Shown: positions 26,615 to 34,731 of the stretch, piece after piece
How positions within the stretch are numbered: position 1 is the stretch's first letter
Layout of the letters: each line of letters opens with the position of its first letter
The notes under the pieces: model-generated
What the model saw: the letters and a program-made list of their open reading frames with translations, nothing else
What the model was told of the DNA's origin: nothing
The model's database searches: none
Origin: Synechococcus elongatus PCC 11801
GTDB taxonomy: Bacteria > Cyanobacteriota > Cyanobacteriia > Synechococcales > Synechococcaceae
Assembly (NCBI RefSeq): GCF_003846445.2
Contig: NZ_CP030139.2
Coordinates: 682,001 to 746,000, forward strand
Direction of reading: 5' to 3'
DNA: 64,000 nt
Program-made: the position numbers and the translations under genes

Positions 26615-26997
26615 TTGGCCATTTTCTGCTTAGGATTATTATTTGGTTTCTACTAACGGCTAATTTTGAGCTTCCCAATATTATTATTGGGATTATTGTT
26701 GCTCTCTCTCTTCCCTATATCCCTCTTTTTAAATCAACTGATAAGATTCAAGATTTATTGAAGAGCTTATGGCAAATAGCCATCGCAATTCCGCAGGCTT
26801 ACTTAGAAGCATTTCAGCTTATTCTCCATCCCCATCGGCAAGAGGAAATCGTAATCGAGCGAATCAAATCAGAGCGATCGCCAAGACTAGTTTTCTTGGA
26901 TATTTTCTTGATTACTCTTACACCTAAAACTGTCGTCCTAAAATACAACGAGCAGGGCTGGTACGAGGTACATCGTGTGCGGAGGAAGAAAAAGTGA
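26611..26997 (+). CDS. mrpE: Mrp-type antiporter subunit E
   Basis: 128 residues. N-terminal hydrophobic segments are followed by the conserved soluble tail LDIFLITLTPKTVVLKYNEQGWYEVH, matching the MnhE/MrpE family. It overlaps mrpD and mrpF by 4 bases. Confidence 0.88.
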   Translation: MIGHFLLRIIIWFLLTANFELPNIIIGIIVALSLPYIPLFKSTDKIQDLLKSLWQIAIAIPQAYLEAFQLILHPHRQEEIVIERIKSERSPRLVFLDIFLITLTPKTVVLKYNEQGWYEVHRVRRKKK

Positions 26998-27251
26998 TTT
27001 TAAACTTAGTTTTGATCGCTATGATCTTAACGCTTCTCATTCCTCTCTATGTAGCCTCAAAAAACGAGGATATTTGGCAGGCAATGCTAGCTTTTTCAAG
27101 CGTTGCAACAAAAGCATCCGTTATCATTCTTCTCGTTTCTGTTCTGCGTGATGACTGGATGATTGGAGTGGTTGGTGTGATTATTCTTAGCGTGGGCAAT
27201 TCAGGATTCATGTTATTGGCACATATTTTGAAGCGTTTAGGTGACTCATGA
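26994..27251 (+). CDS. mrpF: Mrp-type antiporter subunit F
   Basis: 85-residue membrane protein with three hydrophobic segments, opening ILNLVLIAMILTLLIPLYV. Size, position and overlaps (GTGA with mrpE, ATGA with mrpG) match MrpF/MnhF. The sequence itself is weakly conserved, so the call rests partly on context. Confidence 0.78.
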   Translation: MILNLVLIAMILTLLIPLYVASKNEDIWQAMLAFSSVATKASVIILLVSVLRDDWMIGVVGVIILSVGNSGFMLLAHILKRLGDS

Positions 27252-27541
27252 TCAGCATTTTAAGCTATTGCTTGATTGGCATTGGACTATTTTTCTGGAT
27301 TTGGGGAACACCCATTTTATTGAGTAGGCGATCGGTTCTTTTTAAACTACATAATCTTTCAGTTTCAGACACATTGGGATCGATTAGTATCATTTTAGGT
27401 TTGCTCTTAAGAAGGCCGAGCGAACTTCCTTTACTTATCCTCGCAATTCTTTCATTAGCCCTTTGGAACACAATGCTAGGCTATGTCCTTGCCTACTGCT
27501 CAAGTGAACAACTCTCTCACCAAAGGAATATGAATGGATAG
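27248..27541 (+). CDS. mrpG: Mrp-type antiporter subunit G
   Basis: 97-residue membrane protein. RRSVLFKLHNLSVSDTLGSISIILGLLL resembles the MnhG/MrpG core, in which a short loop carries a D-T-LG motif. It overlaps mrpF by 4 bases and the next gene by 8. Start ATG at 27248. Confidence 0.78.
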   Translation: MISILSYCLIGIGLFFWIWGTPILLSRRSVLFKLHNLSVSDTLGSISIILGLLLRRPSELPLLILAILSLALWNTMLGYVLAYCSSEQLSHQRNMNG

Positions 27542-28118
27542 TTACATCTATTTCATTGCAGCCTTATTACCCTTAGTCTCGGCTGTTCTAATCTATCAAA
27601 CCAATCCCTATCGAGCCTTATTAACTCGAGGAATTCTAGGGGCGATCGCTGCACTGATGTACACCATTATGGGTGCAGCTGATGTTGCATTAACTGAGGC
27701 TTTAGTCGGAACTTTATTAGCAGTTACTCTCTATGCCATTGCCATCCGCTCTTCACTCGTTATTCGCCTAGGTATTCTTTGCCAGATGAGATCAGAAGAT
27801 AATTCTGACCAATCAAATAGTCAGCTCAATGAGCTAATCGCTGATTTTCGAAAAATATTCAACAAGTACAATCTACGTCTGGAAATCGTCACCTTTGATG
27901 ACTCAAGTGATTTAATGCGAAGCTTATCGAACAAAGAAGTTCATGCAATTTGTTTACAAGCAGAAGAAATAGGCAAAGAACACTCTGTTTTGGGATACCG
28001 CTTTCAGATAATCACGCGCCTTCAACGACTACATGAAATTATGATTGCCAATTTCAAGTCTGATCTAACTTACATCGCCTATGGCAACTCATTCAGTGAA
28101 ACAGGAGTTCTTTTATGA
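27534..28118 (+). CDS. DUF4040 (MbhD / MrpA C-terminal-like) subunit with a soluble tail
   Basis: 194 residues. The first about 80 residues are membrane helices with RGILGAIAALMYTIMGAADVALTEALVGTLLAVTLYAIAIRS, the DUF4040/MbhD signature normally found in the C-terminal half of MrpA. They are followed by about 110 hydrophilic residues (RSEDNSDQSNSQLNELIADF...) that I cannot assign. The NuoL-like antiporter half of MrpA is absent. It overlaps mrpG by 8 bases and mrpB by 4. Confidence 0.83.
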   Translation: MDSYIYFIAALLPLVSAVLIYQTNPYRALLTRGILGAIAALMYTIMGAADVALTEALVGTLLAVTLYAIAIRSSLVIRLGILCQMRSEDNSDQSNSQLNELIADFRKIFNKYNLRLEIVTFDDSSDLMRSLSNKEVHAICLQAEEIGKEHSVLGYRFQIITRLQRLHEIMIANFKSDLTYIAYGNSFSETGVLL

Positions 28119-28774
28119 AGTGGGTCTATCTAATTGCTGGCATTGTTGCTTTTTTCAAAATATTGCTACTCCCCAACCCAGCCCCTCAATTATCGTTCTC
28201 AATCGTTGAGGCCATTGTTCAAGATAGTGGGGTGATCAATGCTGTCTCAGGGGTAATTTTTCGGAATCGTTTATACGACACGATTTTTGAAGTCATTGTC
28301 TTTACGATTGCGATTATGGGGGCTCACTTCCTGCTAGCCAATGACCCGCTTCCCTCAAAAATTCATCAATTTACTGATCCTCCCTCTCAGCTATTAGCAC
28401 GACTGGGAGCAACGATTTCTGCCCTTGTCGGAATTGAGCTAGCAATTCGAGGACATCTCAGCCCTGGTGGTGGATTTGCCGCTGGAGTGGCTGGTGGTAC
28501 AGCAATTGGGTTGATTGCAATGACATCATCACCTGCCAGGATGCAAGAGGTCTATCAGCGTTGGCAAGCCGCAACTTGGGAAAAAGTTGCAGTGCTCGTC
28601 TTCATTGTTCTTTCAGTCCTGACGCTGATCGGGTTTGAATTGTCTCAAGGACAATTGGGGTCACTCTTGAGTGGTGGGATGATTCCGATTCTGAATATCC
28701 TTGTTGCGATTAAAGTTGCCCTAGGAGCTTGGTCAGTTATTCTGACGTTTATTCGTTACCGAGGCTTACTATAA
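28115..28774 (+). CDS. mrpB: Mrp-type antiporter subunit B (MnhB-like)
   Basis: 219-residue membrane protein. RNRLYDTIFEVIVFTIAIMGAHFLLA (the MbhE-like part) is followed by the MnhB signature IELAIRGHLSPGGGFAAGVAGGTAIGL. The two parts together make it longer than a bare MrpB and suggest a fusion of pieces that sit in MrpA and MrpB elsewhere. It is the last gene of the operon. Confidence 0.86.
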   Translation: MKWVYLIAGIVAFFKILLLPNPAPQLSFSIVEAIVQDSGVINAVSGVIFRNRLYDTIFEVIVFTIAIMGAHFLLANDPLPSKIHQFTDPPSQLLARLGATISALVGIELAIRGHLSPGGGFAAGVAGGTAIGLIAMTSSPARMQEVYQRWQAATWEKVAVLVFIVLSVLTLIGFELSQGQLGSLLSGGMIPILNILVAIKVALGAWSVILTFIRYRGLL

Positions 28775-28840
28775 ATCTCAGGCACTGTTGGCATTGTCAG
28801 TTATGGCCATTCGTTTGCTTAGATTGCTGTTTTAGCGCTG

Positions 28841-28887
28841 CAGCTATCGGATATCTAAATTTCACTAACTTAGATATCCGATAGCTG
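28841..28887. repeat. Perfect 18-bp inverted repeat
   Basis: CAGCTATCGGATATCTAA (28841-28858) is exactly complementary to TTAGATATCCGATAGCTG (28870-28887) across an 11-base spacer. No T-run follows on either strand, so it is not a standard intrinsic terminator. Confidence 0.93.
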
Positions 28888-29020
28888 AGAGAGTTTACTG
28901 CGCTCTTTGATCTAGTCTTTGCGATCAATCTGTATTGACAGATCGTGCTTTGGCAGAATTGGCTCAGTCAGCACTCATTAACTCGTTTGAACTGAATCAA
29001 TAGCAGCCCCACAAAGAACA

Positions 29021-29054
29021 ACTCCGAGGTCTTGCCGTGTTTCGACCTCGGAGT
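29021..29054. repeat. Perfect 11-bp inverted repeat
   Basis: ACTCCGAGGTC and GACCTCGGAGT flank a 12-base loop. On the minus strand the hairpin is followed by TTGTTCTTTGT, so it could terminate leftward transcription. On the plus strand it sits 9 bases before the Yfr1-like motif. Confidence 0.85.
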
Positions 29055-29063
29055 CATTCTGAG

Positions 29064-29077
29064 CGTTCACTCCTCAC
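29064..29077 (+). ncRNA. Yfr1-like motif, possible second Yfr1-type RNA
   Basis: CGTTCACTCCTCAC is identical to 14 bases of the Yfr1 single-stranded core at 49005-49018. It is flanked by the hairpin at 29021-29054 and by a weaker TTTAGCC/GGCTGAG stem downstream, resembling the Yfr1 layout. There is no T-run terminator, so the call is tentative. Confidence 0.25.
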
Positions 29078-29429
29078 TTGCCCTTTAGCCTAACGGCTGA
29101 GTAAAGAGCATCGATATAGTTTATGCCACTTTCTCTACTTGGCACAGATTTTCGCGGAAGGACGATCGCGGAAGCCTATGTCACTACTTTTGATTGATCA
29201 CTCTTTCGGGAAGATCTGCATCAACAGATGCCTGAGACTGGTTCTACAAGCTTGCTGGCACTTTGCAACTGCAGTCCTGCAAAAGCTTGCGCCTTACGGT
29301 CGCAACGCTCAACGTCCCGGCAGGGACATCCCCAAAAAAGAGCGATCGCCCTGTCACTACATCCAGAGGCGATCGCCATTGGTTTAGAAGTTGGTGGGAG
29401 AAACTGCCTCAGCTAAGACAAAAACCGAT

Positions 29430-29585
29430 TTACAGCAAGCCCAATTGATGCAAGATACCTTGACCCGTCAGCGCTTCGGTTAGCAAGCCAATGATCAAGC
29501 CCATCATGGCGAAGCGACCATTCCAACGCTCAGCCCGAACGCTCGTGAAGCCGTAGTTCGGGTCAAGACCTTGTTGTTCGTCCAT
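29430..29585 (-). CDS. High-light-inducible protein (Hli/Scp)
   Basis: 51-residue single-helix chlorophyll-binding protein of the thylakoid membrane. The LHC-like motif ERWNGRFAMMGLIIGLLTE carries the chlorophyll-ligand Glu and Asn. These proteins protect photosystem II and chlorophyll synthesis under light stress. ATG at 29585 gives MDEQQGLDPNYGFTSV; a longer frame from 29663 reads through the promoter and is rejected. An HLR1 box for RpaB lies about 47 bases upstream. Confidence 0.94.
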   Translation of the reverse strand: MDEQQGLDPNYGFTSVRAERWNGRFAMMGLIIGLLTEALTGQGILHQLGLL

Positions 29586-29631
29586 GGTGAAATTCTCTAA
29601 CGGCTTCCTTAATGTAACGCATTTATTGCGT

Positions 29632-29649
29632 TTTGTAAATTTATGTAAA
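29632..29649 (-). promoter_or_regulatory. HLR1 box (RpaB binding site) upstream of hli
   Basis: On the minus strand TTTACATA-AA-TTTACAAA matches the HLR1 pattern of two (G/T)TTACA(A/T)(A/T) repeats two bases apart. A third half-site, GTTACATT, lies at 29611-29618. Confidence 0.85.
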
Positions 29650-29802
29650 CCATTGATGAACACAAAGACGTGCGACGCGACTTCTGCTAGTTGACCTCGA
29701 TCAACTTTAATCAGTATTTTTTGCAGCTTACAGAGGGCCTGATACTTCAGGGGAAGCAGCCAATACCCTAAAGTTCAGCCAAACGCTCGGTTAACAAGCT
29801 TC

Positions 29803-31956
29803 CTAGGGTTGTTGAGGCGCTTCGGGCGCTGCTGGAGCTTCTGGATCAGGTAATGGAGCAGAAGGCTCAGGCGGCGGTGTCACTTCGGGTTGGGTGGGCG
29901 TGCCAGCACTAGGCGGATCTGCATCAGGATTCGTGCCAGGTTGAGAGGGCTGCGGAGCTGTTGGGCTCGGTGCGGCGATCGCCCGCTGCGCGGTCAGGCT
30001 AAAACTGACCGTTCCACCAGCAGCAGACGTCACCACAATTTGATAAATGCCCCCTGCAGTCAGGTTTTGTTCTCGTTGTGGCGCGTTGTCTTGATTGACG
30101 ATCGCTTCACCACCCGCATTGGCAGGTGCGACTAGACTGTAGGCGCTGCCCGCCCCGCCTGAAAAATTGAGCTGGAGAACCTCCCCTGCTTGGAGCGGTA
30201 GGAGGAAAATGCGACCTTGCCCTGGGGCCAAATTGCCGCCGACTTGGGCCGTGCCATCTTCATTCCAAGTCAGCAGGGTTACCCCTTCTCCGGCTTGCAA
30301 GTTAGCGGCTTGAGCCGCCGCGATCGCCAGCCACACCTGTTCCCGTGGGCTGCCTCGCTGGGGCAAGGCTGGACCATCACTAAGGTAGGCGTATTGCGAG
30401 TCAACCACCGTCCGGAAAGCGGCTTCGCTAACAGACTGCTGCTGGGCAATATCTAACCAGCCCGTCAACTCACTGATGCTGTAGCGCCCCAAGCGCGATC
30501 GCTCAGCGACTGGCAGATTATTGAGCCGCACGATCCAGTTTTTCGCCAGACTGAGCCAGCGCTGTTGCAGCCCCCGATCCTCAGGGCGATCGCTCGGCGG
30601 TTGCCCCTGTCGTTCCGGTACGGCTTGGAAAAAGCTTTCATTGACCAACAATTCAAAGAAAGCAGGATCTACCTGCATGGCTTGTAGTTGGTTGGCGAGA
30701 TCCGCTCGCTGCTGACCGAAGTCGCTCTCTGGCGTCGGATCGGGTAGCGGCAATGTCGGATTAGCAGGCCCCGAGTCCGAGGTTTGCCAGCCTAGCCAAG
30801 TTCGGGCTGCCCACCAGCCTGTTCCTGCTGCAAAAACAGCAAACACGATCGCCAACACCACCCAAATCAAGCGTTGAGCAGGAGCGGGTTCTTCTGGAAC
30901 CGATGCGATCGCCGATTCGCCTGCAGTAGACGACAGAACTTGAGTAGGTGCGACGACAGCAATGGGTGAAGCTACGGCTTGACGGGGGGCAACAACTACC
31001 GTGTCGAGCTGACTGGGCGCAGGTGGCGGAGGCTGAATCGGTTCTGGCGTCAGCTCCACCCCTCGGAGAGCAGCCTGAACTGCCGCTGCGCTGGCAAAGC
31101 GATCGCTCGGCCGCAGCGCCAACATGCGATCGAGAACCTGCGCAAAGATTGGATCGAGGCTGAGATGCTCGCGCCACAGCCATTCCAAGGTCAGTGGATG
31201 CTGCAGTTCCTGGGGGTCGATGCCCGTCATCAAAACTAACAGCGTCACTGCCAAAGCATAGAGATCGCTGTGGGGATAGGCGACCCCCTGCTGCATCTGC
31301 TCACCGGGAGCATAGCCCACTTTTCCGAGGCGAGTAGCCGTCACTGGACGTGGACGACGCTGAGCAAATTGAGAAACCGCTTCTGCCGCGGCTGCCTTGA
31401 CACCGCCAAAGTCAATCAGCACAGGCAGACCATCGCGATCGCGACAGATCAAGTTATCCGGCGAAATATCGCGGTGAATGACCCCGGCTTGGTGCAGGTA
31501 ATCCAAAACGGGCAGGAGTTCCTGCAGCAGACCCAGCGCTTCCGCTGGACTAAAGGTCTTACCTTGGGCTCGGCGGACTTCGAGGATCTGTTGATAGGTC
31601 AGGCCCGCCACATAGTCTTGCACCAAGAACAGCCGCCCATGACCCGCATGAGTCACCCTCAGTAGTTCACGGAAGCGCGGTATCTGTGGATGCTCAATCT
31701 TATAGAGCACCCCAGCTTCGCGATGAAAGAGGTCTTGGGCTTTCTGAAGGCTCTCTTCCCCTTCGACTTGGGGCGCAAACTCCTTCAGGACACACTCTTC
31801 TTGAAAGCGGTTTAAGTCCTGCGCCAGATAAGTTCGCCCAAAGCCGCCTTGGCCCAGCTCCCGTACGATCCGATAGCGATCGCCTAGCACCACCCCAAGT
31901 TGGAGTTCGGTCACCATTCTGGCCGGGAACGGTGAAGAGGAAGGATTGGAAGTCAT
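29803..31956 (-). CDS. Serine/threonine protein kinase, membrane-anchored
   Basis: 717 residues. The N-terminal Hanks-type kinase domain has Gly-rich GQGGFG (35-40), Lys58, HRDISPDN (161-168) and DFG (182-184), so it should be active. A Pro/Ala-rich linker leads to one membrane span (about 365-387, LIWVVLAIVFAVFAAG). About 240 further residues contain a conserved extracytoplasmic-type domain, then a Pro-rich tail. The C-terminal domain resembles the PPC-like sugar- or protein-binding beta-sandwich, but I am not sure. The target is unknown. It is divergent from rpmG and upstream of hli on the same strand. Confidence 0.88.
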   Translation of the reverse strand: MTSNPSSSPFPARMVTELQLGVVLGDRYRIVRELGQGGFGRTYLAQDLNRFQEECVLKEFAPQVEGEESLQKAQDLFHREAGVLYKIEHPQIPRFRELLRVTHAGHGRLFLVQDYVAGLTYQQILEVRRAQGKTFSPAEALGLLQELLPVLDYLHQAGVIHRDISPDNLICRDRDGLPVLIDFGGVKAAAAEAVSQFAQRRPRPVTATRLGKVGYAPGEQMQQGVAYPHSDLYALAVTLLVLMTGIDPQELQHPLTLEWLWREHLSLDPIFAQVLDRMLALRPSDRFASAAAVQAALRGVELTPEPIQPPPPAPSQLDTVVVAPRQAVASPIAVVAPTQVLSSTAGESAIASVPEEPAPAQRLIWVVLAIVFAVFAAGTGWWAARTWLGWQTSDSGPANPTLPLPDPTPESDFGQQRADLANQLQAMQVDPAFFELLVNESFFQAVPERQGQPPSDRPEDRGLQQRWLSLAKNWIVRLNNLPVAERSRLGRYSISELTGWLDIAQQQSVSEAAFRTVVDSQYAYLSDGPALPQRGSPREQVWLAIAAAQAANLQAGEGVTLLTWNEDGTAQVGGNLAPGQGRIFLLPLQAGEVLQLNFSGGAGSAYSLVAPANAGGEAIVNQDNAPQREQNLTAGGIYQIVVTSAAGGTVSFSLTAQRAIAAPSPTAPQPSQPGTNPDADPPSAGTPTQPEVTPPPEPSAPLPDPEAPAAPEAPQQP

Positions 31957-32135
31957 AGTGTCCAGCGCCTGGCTAGCCTACAGAGTACTGTGTGCATCGC
32001 CTGCTTGGTGTCGCGATCGTCCAGCCCTCAATCCGGCGTGGAGGGGACGCCGCAGCCTAAGCAATGGCTTGCCGAAGTCTGCGATCGCGTGGCATGATTC
32101 AAGATTGTGTCTTAACCATCAAGGTCGAAACAACC

Positions 32136-32330
32136 ATGGCCAAGGCGAAGGGCGCCCGCATCGTGATCACTCTTGAGTGCACGGAATGTCGGTCCAACAC
32201 AGCTAAGCGCTCTCCAGGCGTATCCCGTTACACCACGCAGAAAAACCGTCGCAACACGACGGAACGGCTGGAAATCAAAAAATTCTGCCCGCACTGCAAC
32301 AAGCACACCGTACACAAAGAAATCAAGTAA
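32136..32330 (+). CDS. rpmG: 50S ribosomal protein L33
   Basis: 64-residue ribosomal protein. [18 protein letters not shown], then [35 protein letters not shown], is L33 with the CxxC...CxxC zinc-ribbon form. ATG at 32136. rpsR follows by 51 bases, the usual cyanobacterial and plastid order. Confidence 0.97.
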   Translation: MAKAKGARIVITLECTECRSNTAKRSPGVSRYTTQKNRRNTTERLEIKKFCPHCNKHTVHKEIK

Positions 32331-32381
32331 GCCATCGGCTGACTGGGTCTCTACTGTCGTCTGTCTTTTTCGGGATTCGTT

Positions 32382-32597
32382 ATGAGCTACTTCCGTCGTC
32401 GTCTCTCTCCTATCAAGCCCAGCGATCCAATCGACTACAAAGATGTCGATCTGCTGCGCAAGTTCATCACCGAGCGGGGCAAAATTCTGCCTCGTCGGAT
32501 TACCGGTTTGACCGCACGTCAACAGCGCGATCTGGCTGTTGCTATCAAGCGGGCCCGCATTCTGGCTCTGCTGCCGTTCCTCAACCAAGAAGGCTAA
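32382..32597 (+). CDS. rpsR: 30S ribosomal protein S18
   Basis: 71-residue ribosomal protein. [43 protein letters not shown] and [16 protein letters not shown] are unmistakable S18. It lies between rpmG and rnb on one strand, 21 bases before the latter. Confidence 0.97.
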   Translation: MSYFRRRLSPIKPSDPIDYKDVDLLRKFITERGKILPRRITGLTARQQRDLAVAIKRARILALLPFLNQEG

Positions 32598-32618
32598 TTC
32601 CTGCCCTAGGACACACTT

Positions 32619-34634
32619 GTGGAAGCAGGAACGCTGATTGAGTTTCGCCTAGGTGGTCAACGCCACTTAGGCGTTTTGGATCGTCCCGACGGCAAAAAGA
32701 ACTGGATTGTCGTCGATGAACGTGGTGCCAATCGCTCATTGCACCCCCGCGATTTCACCTATGTGGTGGTAGGACAAACCTACAAACCTCAGGAACTGGT
32801 TGCATTTCGCAAGGATGTCGAAGCCCTGCTCGACCCCGAGGCCTTGGCAATCGCCTGGGAAATGCTGGTCGATGAAGGGACTGAAGCTGAACTATCGCTG
32901 CTAAGTGATCTGCTGTTTTCGCAGGCCGAGCCAGCGGCACTCTATGCCACTTTTCGACTCCTCGATGAGGATCGGCTCTATTTTCGGCAGCGCCGCGATC
33001 GCTACGAGGCACGTAGCCGTGAACAGGTCGCTGAGCAACAACGCCAGCAAGCGATTGCGGCTGAAAAAGCTCGACTTTGGCAAGACTTTCTCGATCGCTG
33101 TCAGCAAGCTCAAGCTGGGCAGTCCGTGACTTGGGCTGATAGCGATCGCCCTTGGTTGAAGGCCCTCGAACAATGGGCACTCTTGAATGAAGACAGCAAC
33201 AATCAAAATCGAGCAGCGACCGAAGTTCTGACCGCCTTGGGTCGCCCAGCCTCTGCTCAAGCTGCCCACGATCTTTTGGTCGCTTTGGGTTACTGGCAAC
33301 CGCACGAAAACCTCTTTTTGCGCCGCAGCCAAGTCCCGACAACATTCCCTGTCGCGGTGATGGACGTGGCTCAAACTCGCTTACTTTCTCCGCCCGTCGA
33401 TCGCGATCGCCGTCAGGACCTCACTCACCTCAAGGTCTACACGATTGACGATGAAAGCACGCGGGAGATCGATGACGGTCTCAGCTGCCAACGTCTCAGC
33501 GATGGTCGCCTACAACTGTGGGTACATGTGGCCGATCCCACGCGCCTGATCGAGCCCGGTGATTCCCTCGATCTGGAAGCCCGTCGCCGCAGCACCACCA
33601 TTTACCTCCCGACGGGTATGGTGCCCATGTTCCCCTTGGAATTGGCGGCAGGCCCGATGAGCCTTGTTCAGGGGAAGCCCTGCTGTGCGCTTAGCTTTGG
33701 TATCTGTCTTGATGAAAGCGGGGCGATCGCCAGCTACGAAATTGTGCCCAGTCAGATTCGGCCCACCTATCGCCTCACCTACGAGGATGTCGATGAAATG
33801 CTCGACCTCGGCGTGACTGCTGAGCAAGAGTTACTGGACCTCTGGGATTTTGCGCGACGACGGCAGCAATGGCGTCAGCAGCAGGGGGCGATCGCCATCA
33901 ACATGCCCGAGGCGGTGATCAAAGTCTCTGAGGCCTCTGACGAAATTCAGATCTCGGTCCTTGAAGACTCAGCCGCGCGAACACTCGTCGCCGAGATGAT
34001 GATTCTGGCGGGTGAAGTCGCGGGGCACTATGGCGAGGCCAATGGTCTACCGCTGCCGTTCCGTGGGCAGCCCCAACCCGAGTTACCCAGTGAAGAGGAA
34101 TTGCTAGCTTTGCCAGCGGGGCCTGTGCGAGCCTGTGCCATCCGGCGTTGCATGCCCCGCAGCGAAACCAGCCTCAGTCCCCAGCGTCATGCCAGTTTGG
34201 GTCTCGATCGCTATTCCCAGGTCACTTCGCCAATTCGGCGCTATACCGATTTAGTGACTCACTTCCAGATCAAGGCGCATCTGCGGGGAGATGAATTGCC
34301 CTTTAGTGCTGAAGATCTGCAGACGCTATTGCAAAGCACCCTCAGCATCAGCTCCGAAGCCGTGGTTGTAGAGCGTCAGACCAATCGCTACTGGGGCTTG
34401 GAGTACCTTCGCCGCCAAGGCAATCGCCTGTGGTCTTCTCTGGTCTTACGCTGGCTGCGAGAGCATGAGCGGTTAGCCCTGATTTTGATCGAAGATCTGG
34501 GGTTGGAGTTACCGATTCGTCTTCAACAGCCGGTGGAGCTGGGCGATCGCTTGGCCTTACGAGTGACCCATGCAGATCCGCGCCAGGATCGCATTCAATT
34601 TGAAGTGGTTGAAAGCTTGGAGTCTGTTACCTAA
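32619..34634 (+). CDS. rnb: RNase II / RNase R-family exoribonuclease
   Basis: 671-residue 3'-5' exoribonuclease. After N-terminal OB-like parts, the RNB catalytic domain begins near residue 270 with YTIDDESTREIDDGLS, which holds the acidic Mg2+ ligands, and continues through YLPTGMVPMFP and QVTSPIRRYTDLVTH. A short S1-like C-terminus follows. GTG at 32619 gives MEAGTLIEFRLG. Linkage to rpmG-rpsR is common in cyanobacteria and may couple RNA turnover with ribosome synthesis. Confidence 0.93.
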   Translation: MEAGTLIEFRLGGQRHLGVLDRPDGKKNWIVVDERGANRSLHPRDFTYVVVGQTYKPQELVAFRKDVEALLDPEALAIAWEMLVDEGTEAELSLLSDLLFSQAEPAALYATFRLLDEDRLYFRQRRDRYEARSREQVAEQQRQQAIAAEKARLWQDFLDRCQQAQAGQSVTWADSDRPWLKALEQWALLNEDSNNQNRAATEVLTALGRPASAQAAHDLLVALGYWQPHENLFLRRSQVPTTFPVAVMDVAQTRLLSPPVDRDRRQDLTHLKVYTIDDESTREIDDGLSCQRLSDGRLQLWVHVADPTRLIEPGDSLDLEARRRSTTIYLPTGMVPMFPLELAAGPMSLVQGKPCCALSFGICLDESGAIASYEIVPSQIRPTYRLTYEDVDEMLDLGVTAEQELLDLWDFARRRQQWRQQQGAIAINMPEAVIKVSEASDEIQISVLEDSAARTLVAEMMILAGEVAGHYGEANGLPLPFRGQPQPELPSEEELLALPAGPVRACAIRRCMPRSETSLSPQRHASLGLDRYSQVTSPIRRYTDLVTHFQIKAHLRGDELPFSAEDLQTLLQSTLSISSEAVVVERQTNRYWGLEYLRRQGNRLWSSLVLRWLREHERLALILIEDLGLELPIRLQQPVELGDRLALRVTHADPRQDRIQFEVVESLESVT

Positions 34635-34731
34635 AAGTCGTAGCAATTCCATGCAGGCCGCCCAGAGCTTGCCCGCGTCAGGCAAAATAGGCCATGCATA
34701 ATTTTGGCTTCAGCGGAGAGGGACAGGGCTC

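Larger units (their letters stand above)
28775..29429. other. Gene-free region between the mrp operon and the hli gene
   Basis: About 650 bases with no frame I recognise as a gene. It contains two strong inverted repeats and a Yfr1-like motif, listed separately. The rest shows no tRNA or known RNA. Confidence 0.5.

Noticed and set aside
24843-28774. Recent horizontal transfer of the mrp operon because it looks AT-richer than its surroundings
   Set aside because: Several HIP1 octamers are present within the operon, and Mrp clusters are common in cyanobacteria.
29139-29387. 82-residue plus-strand frame upstream of hli
   Set aside because: No similarity or ribosome site; composition looks non-coding.
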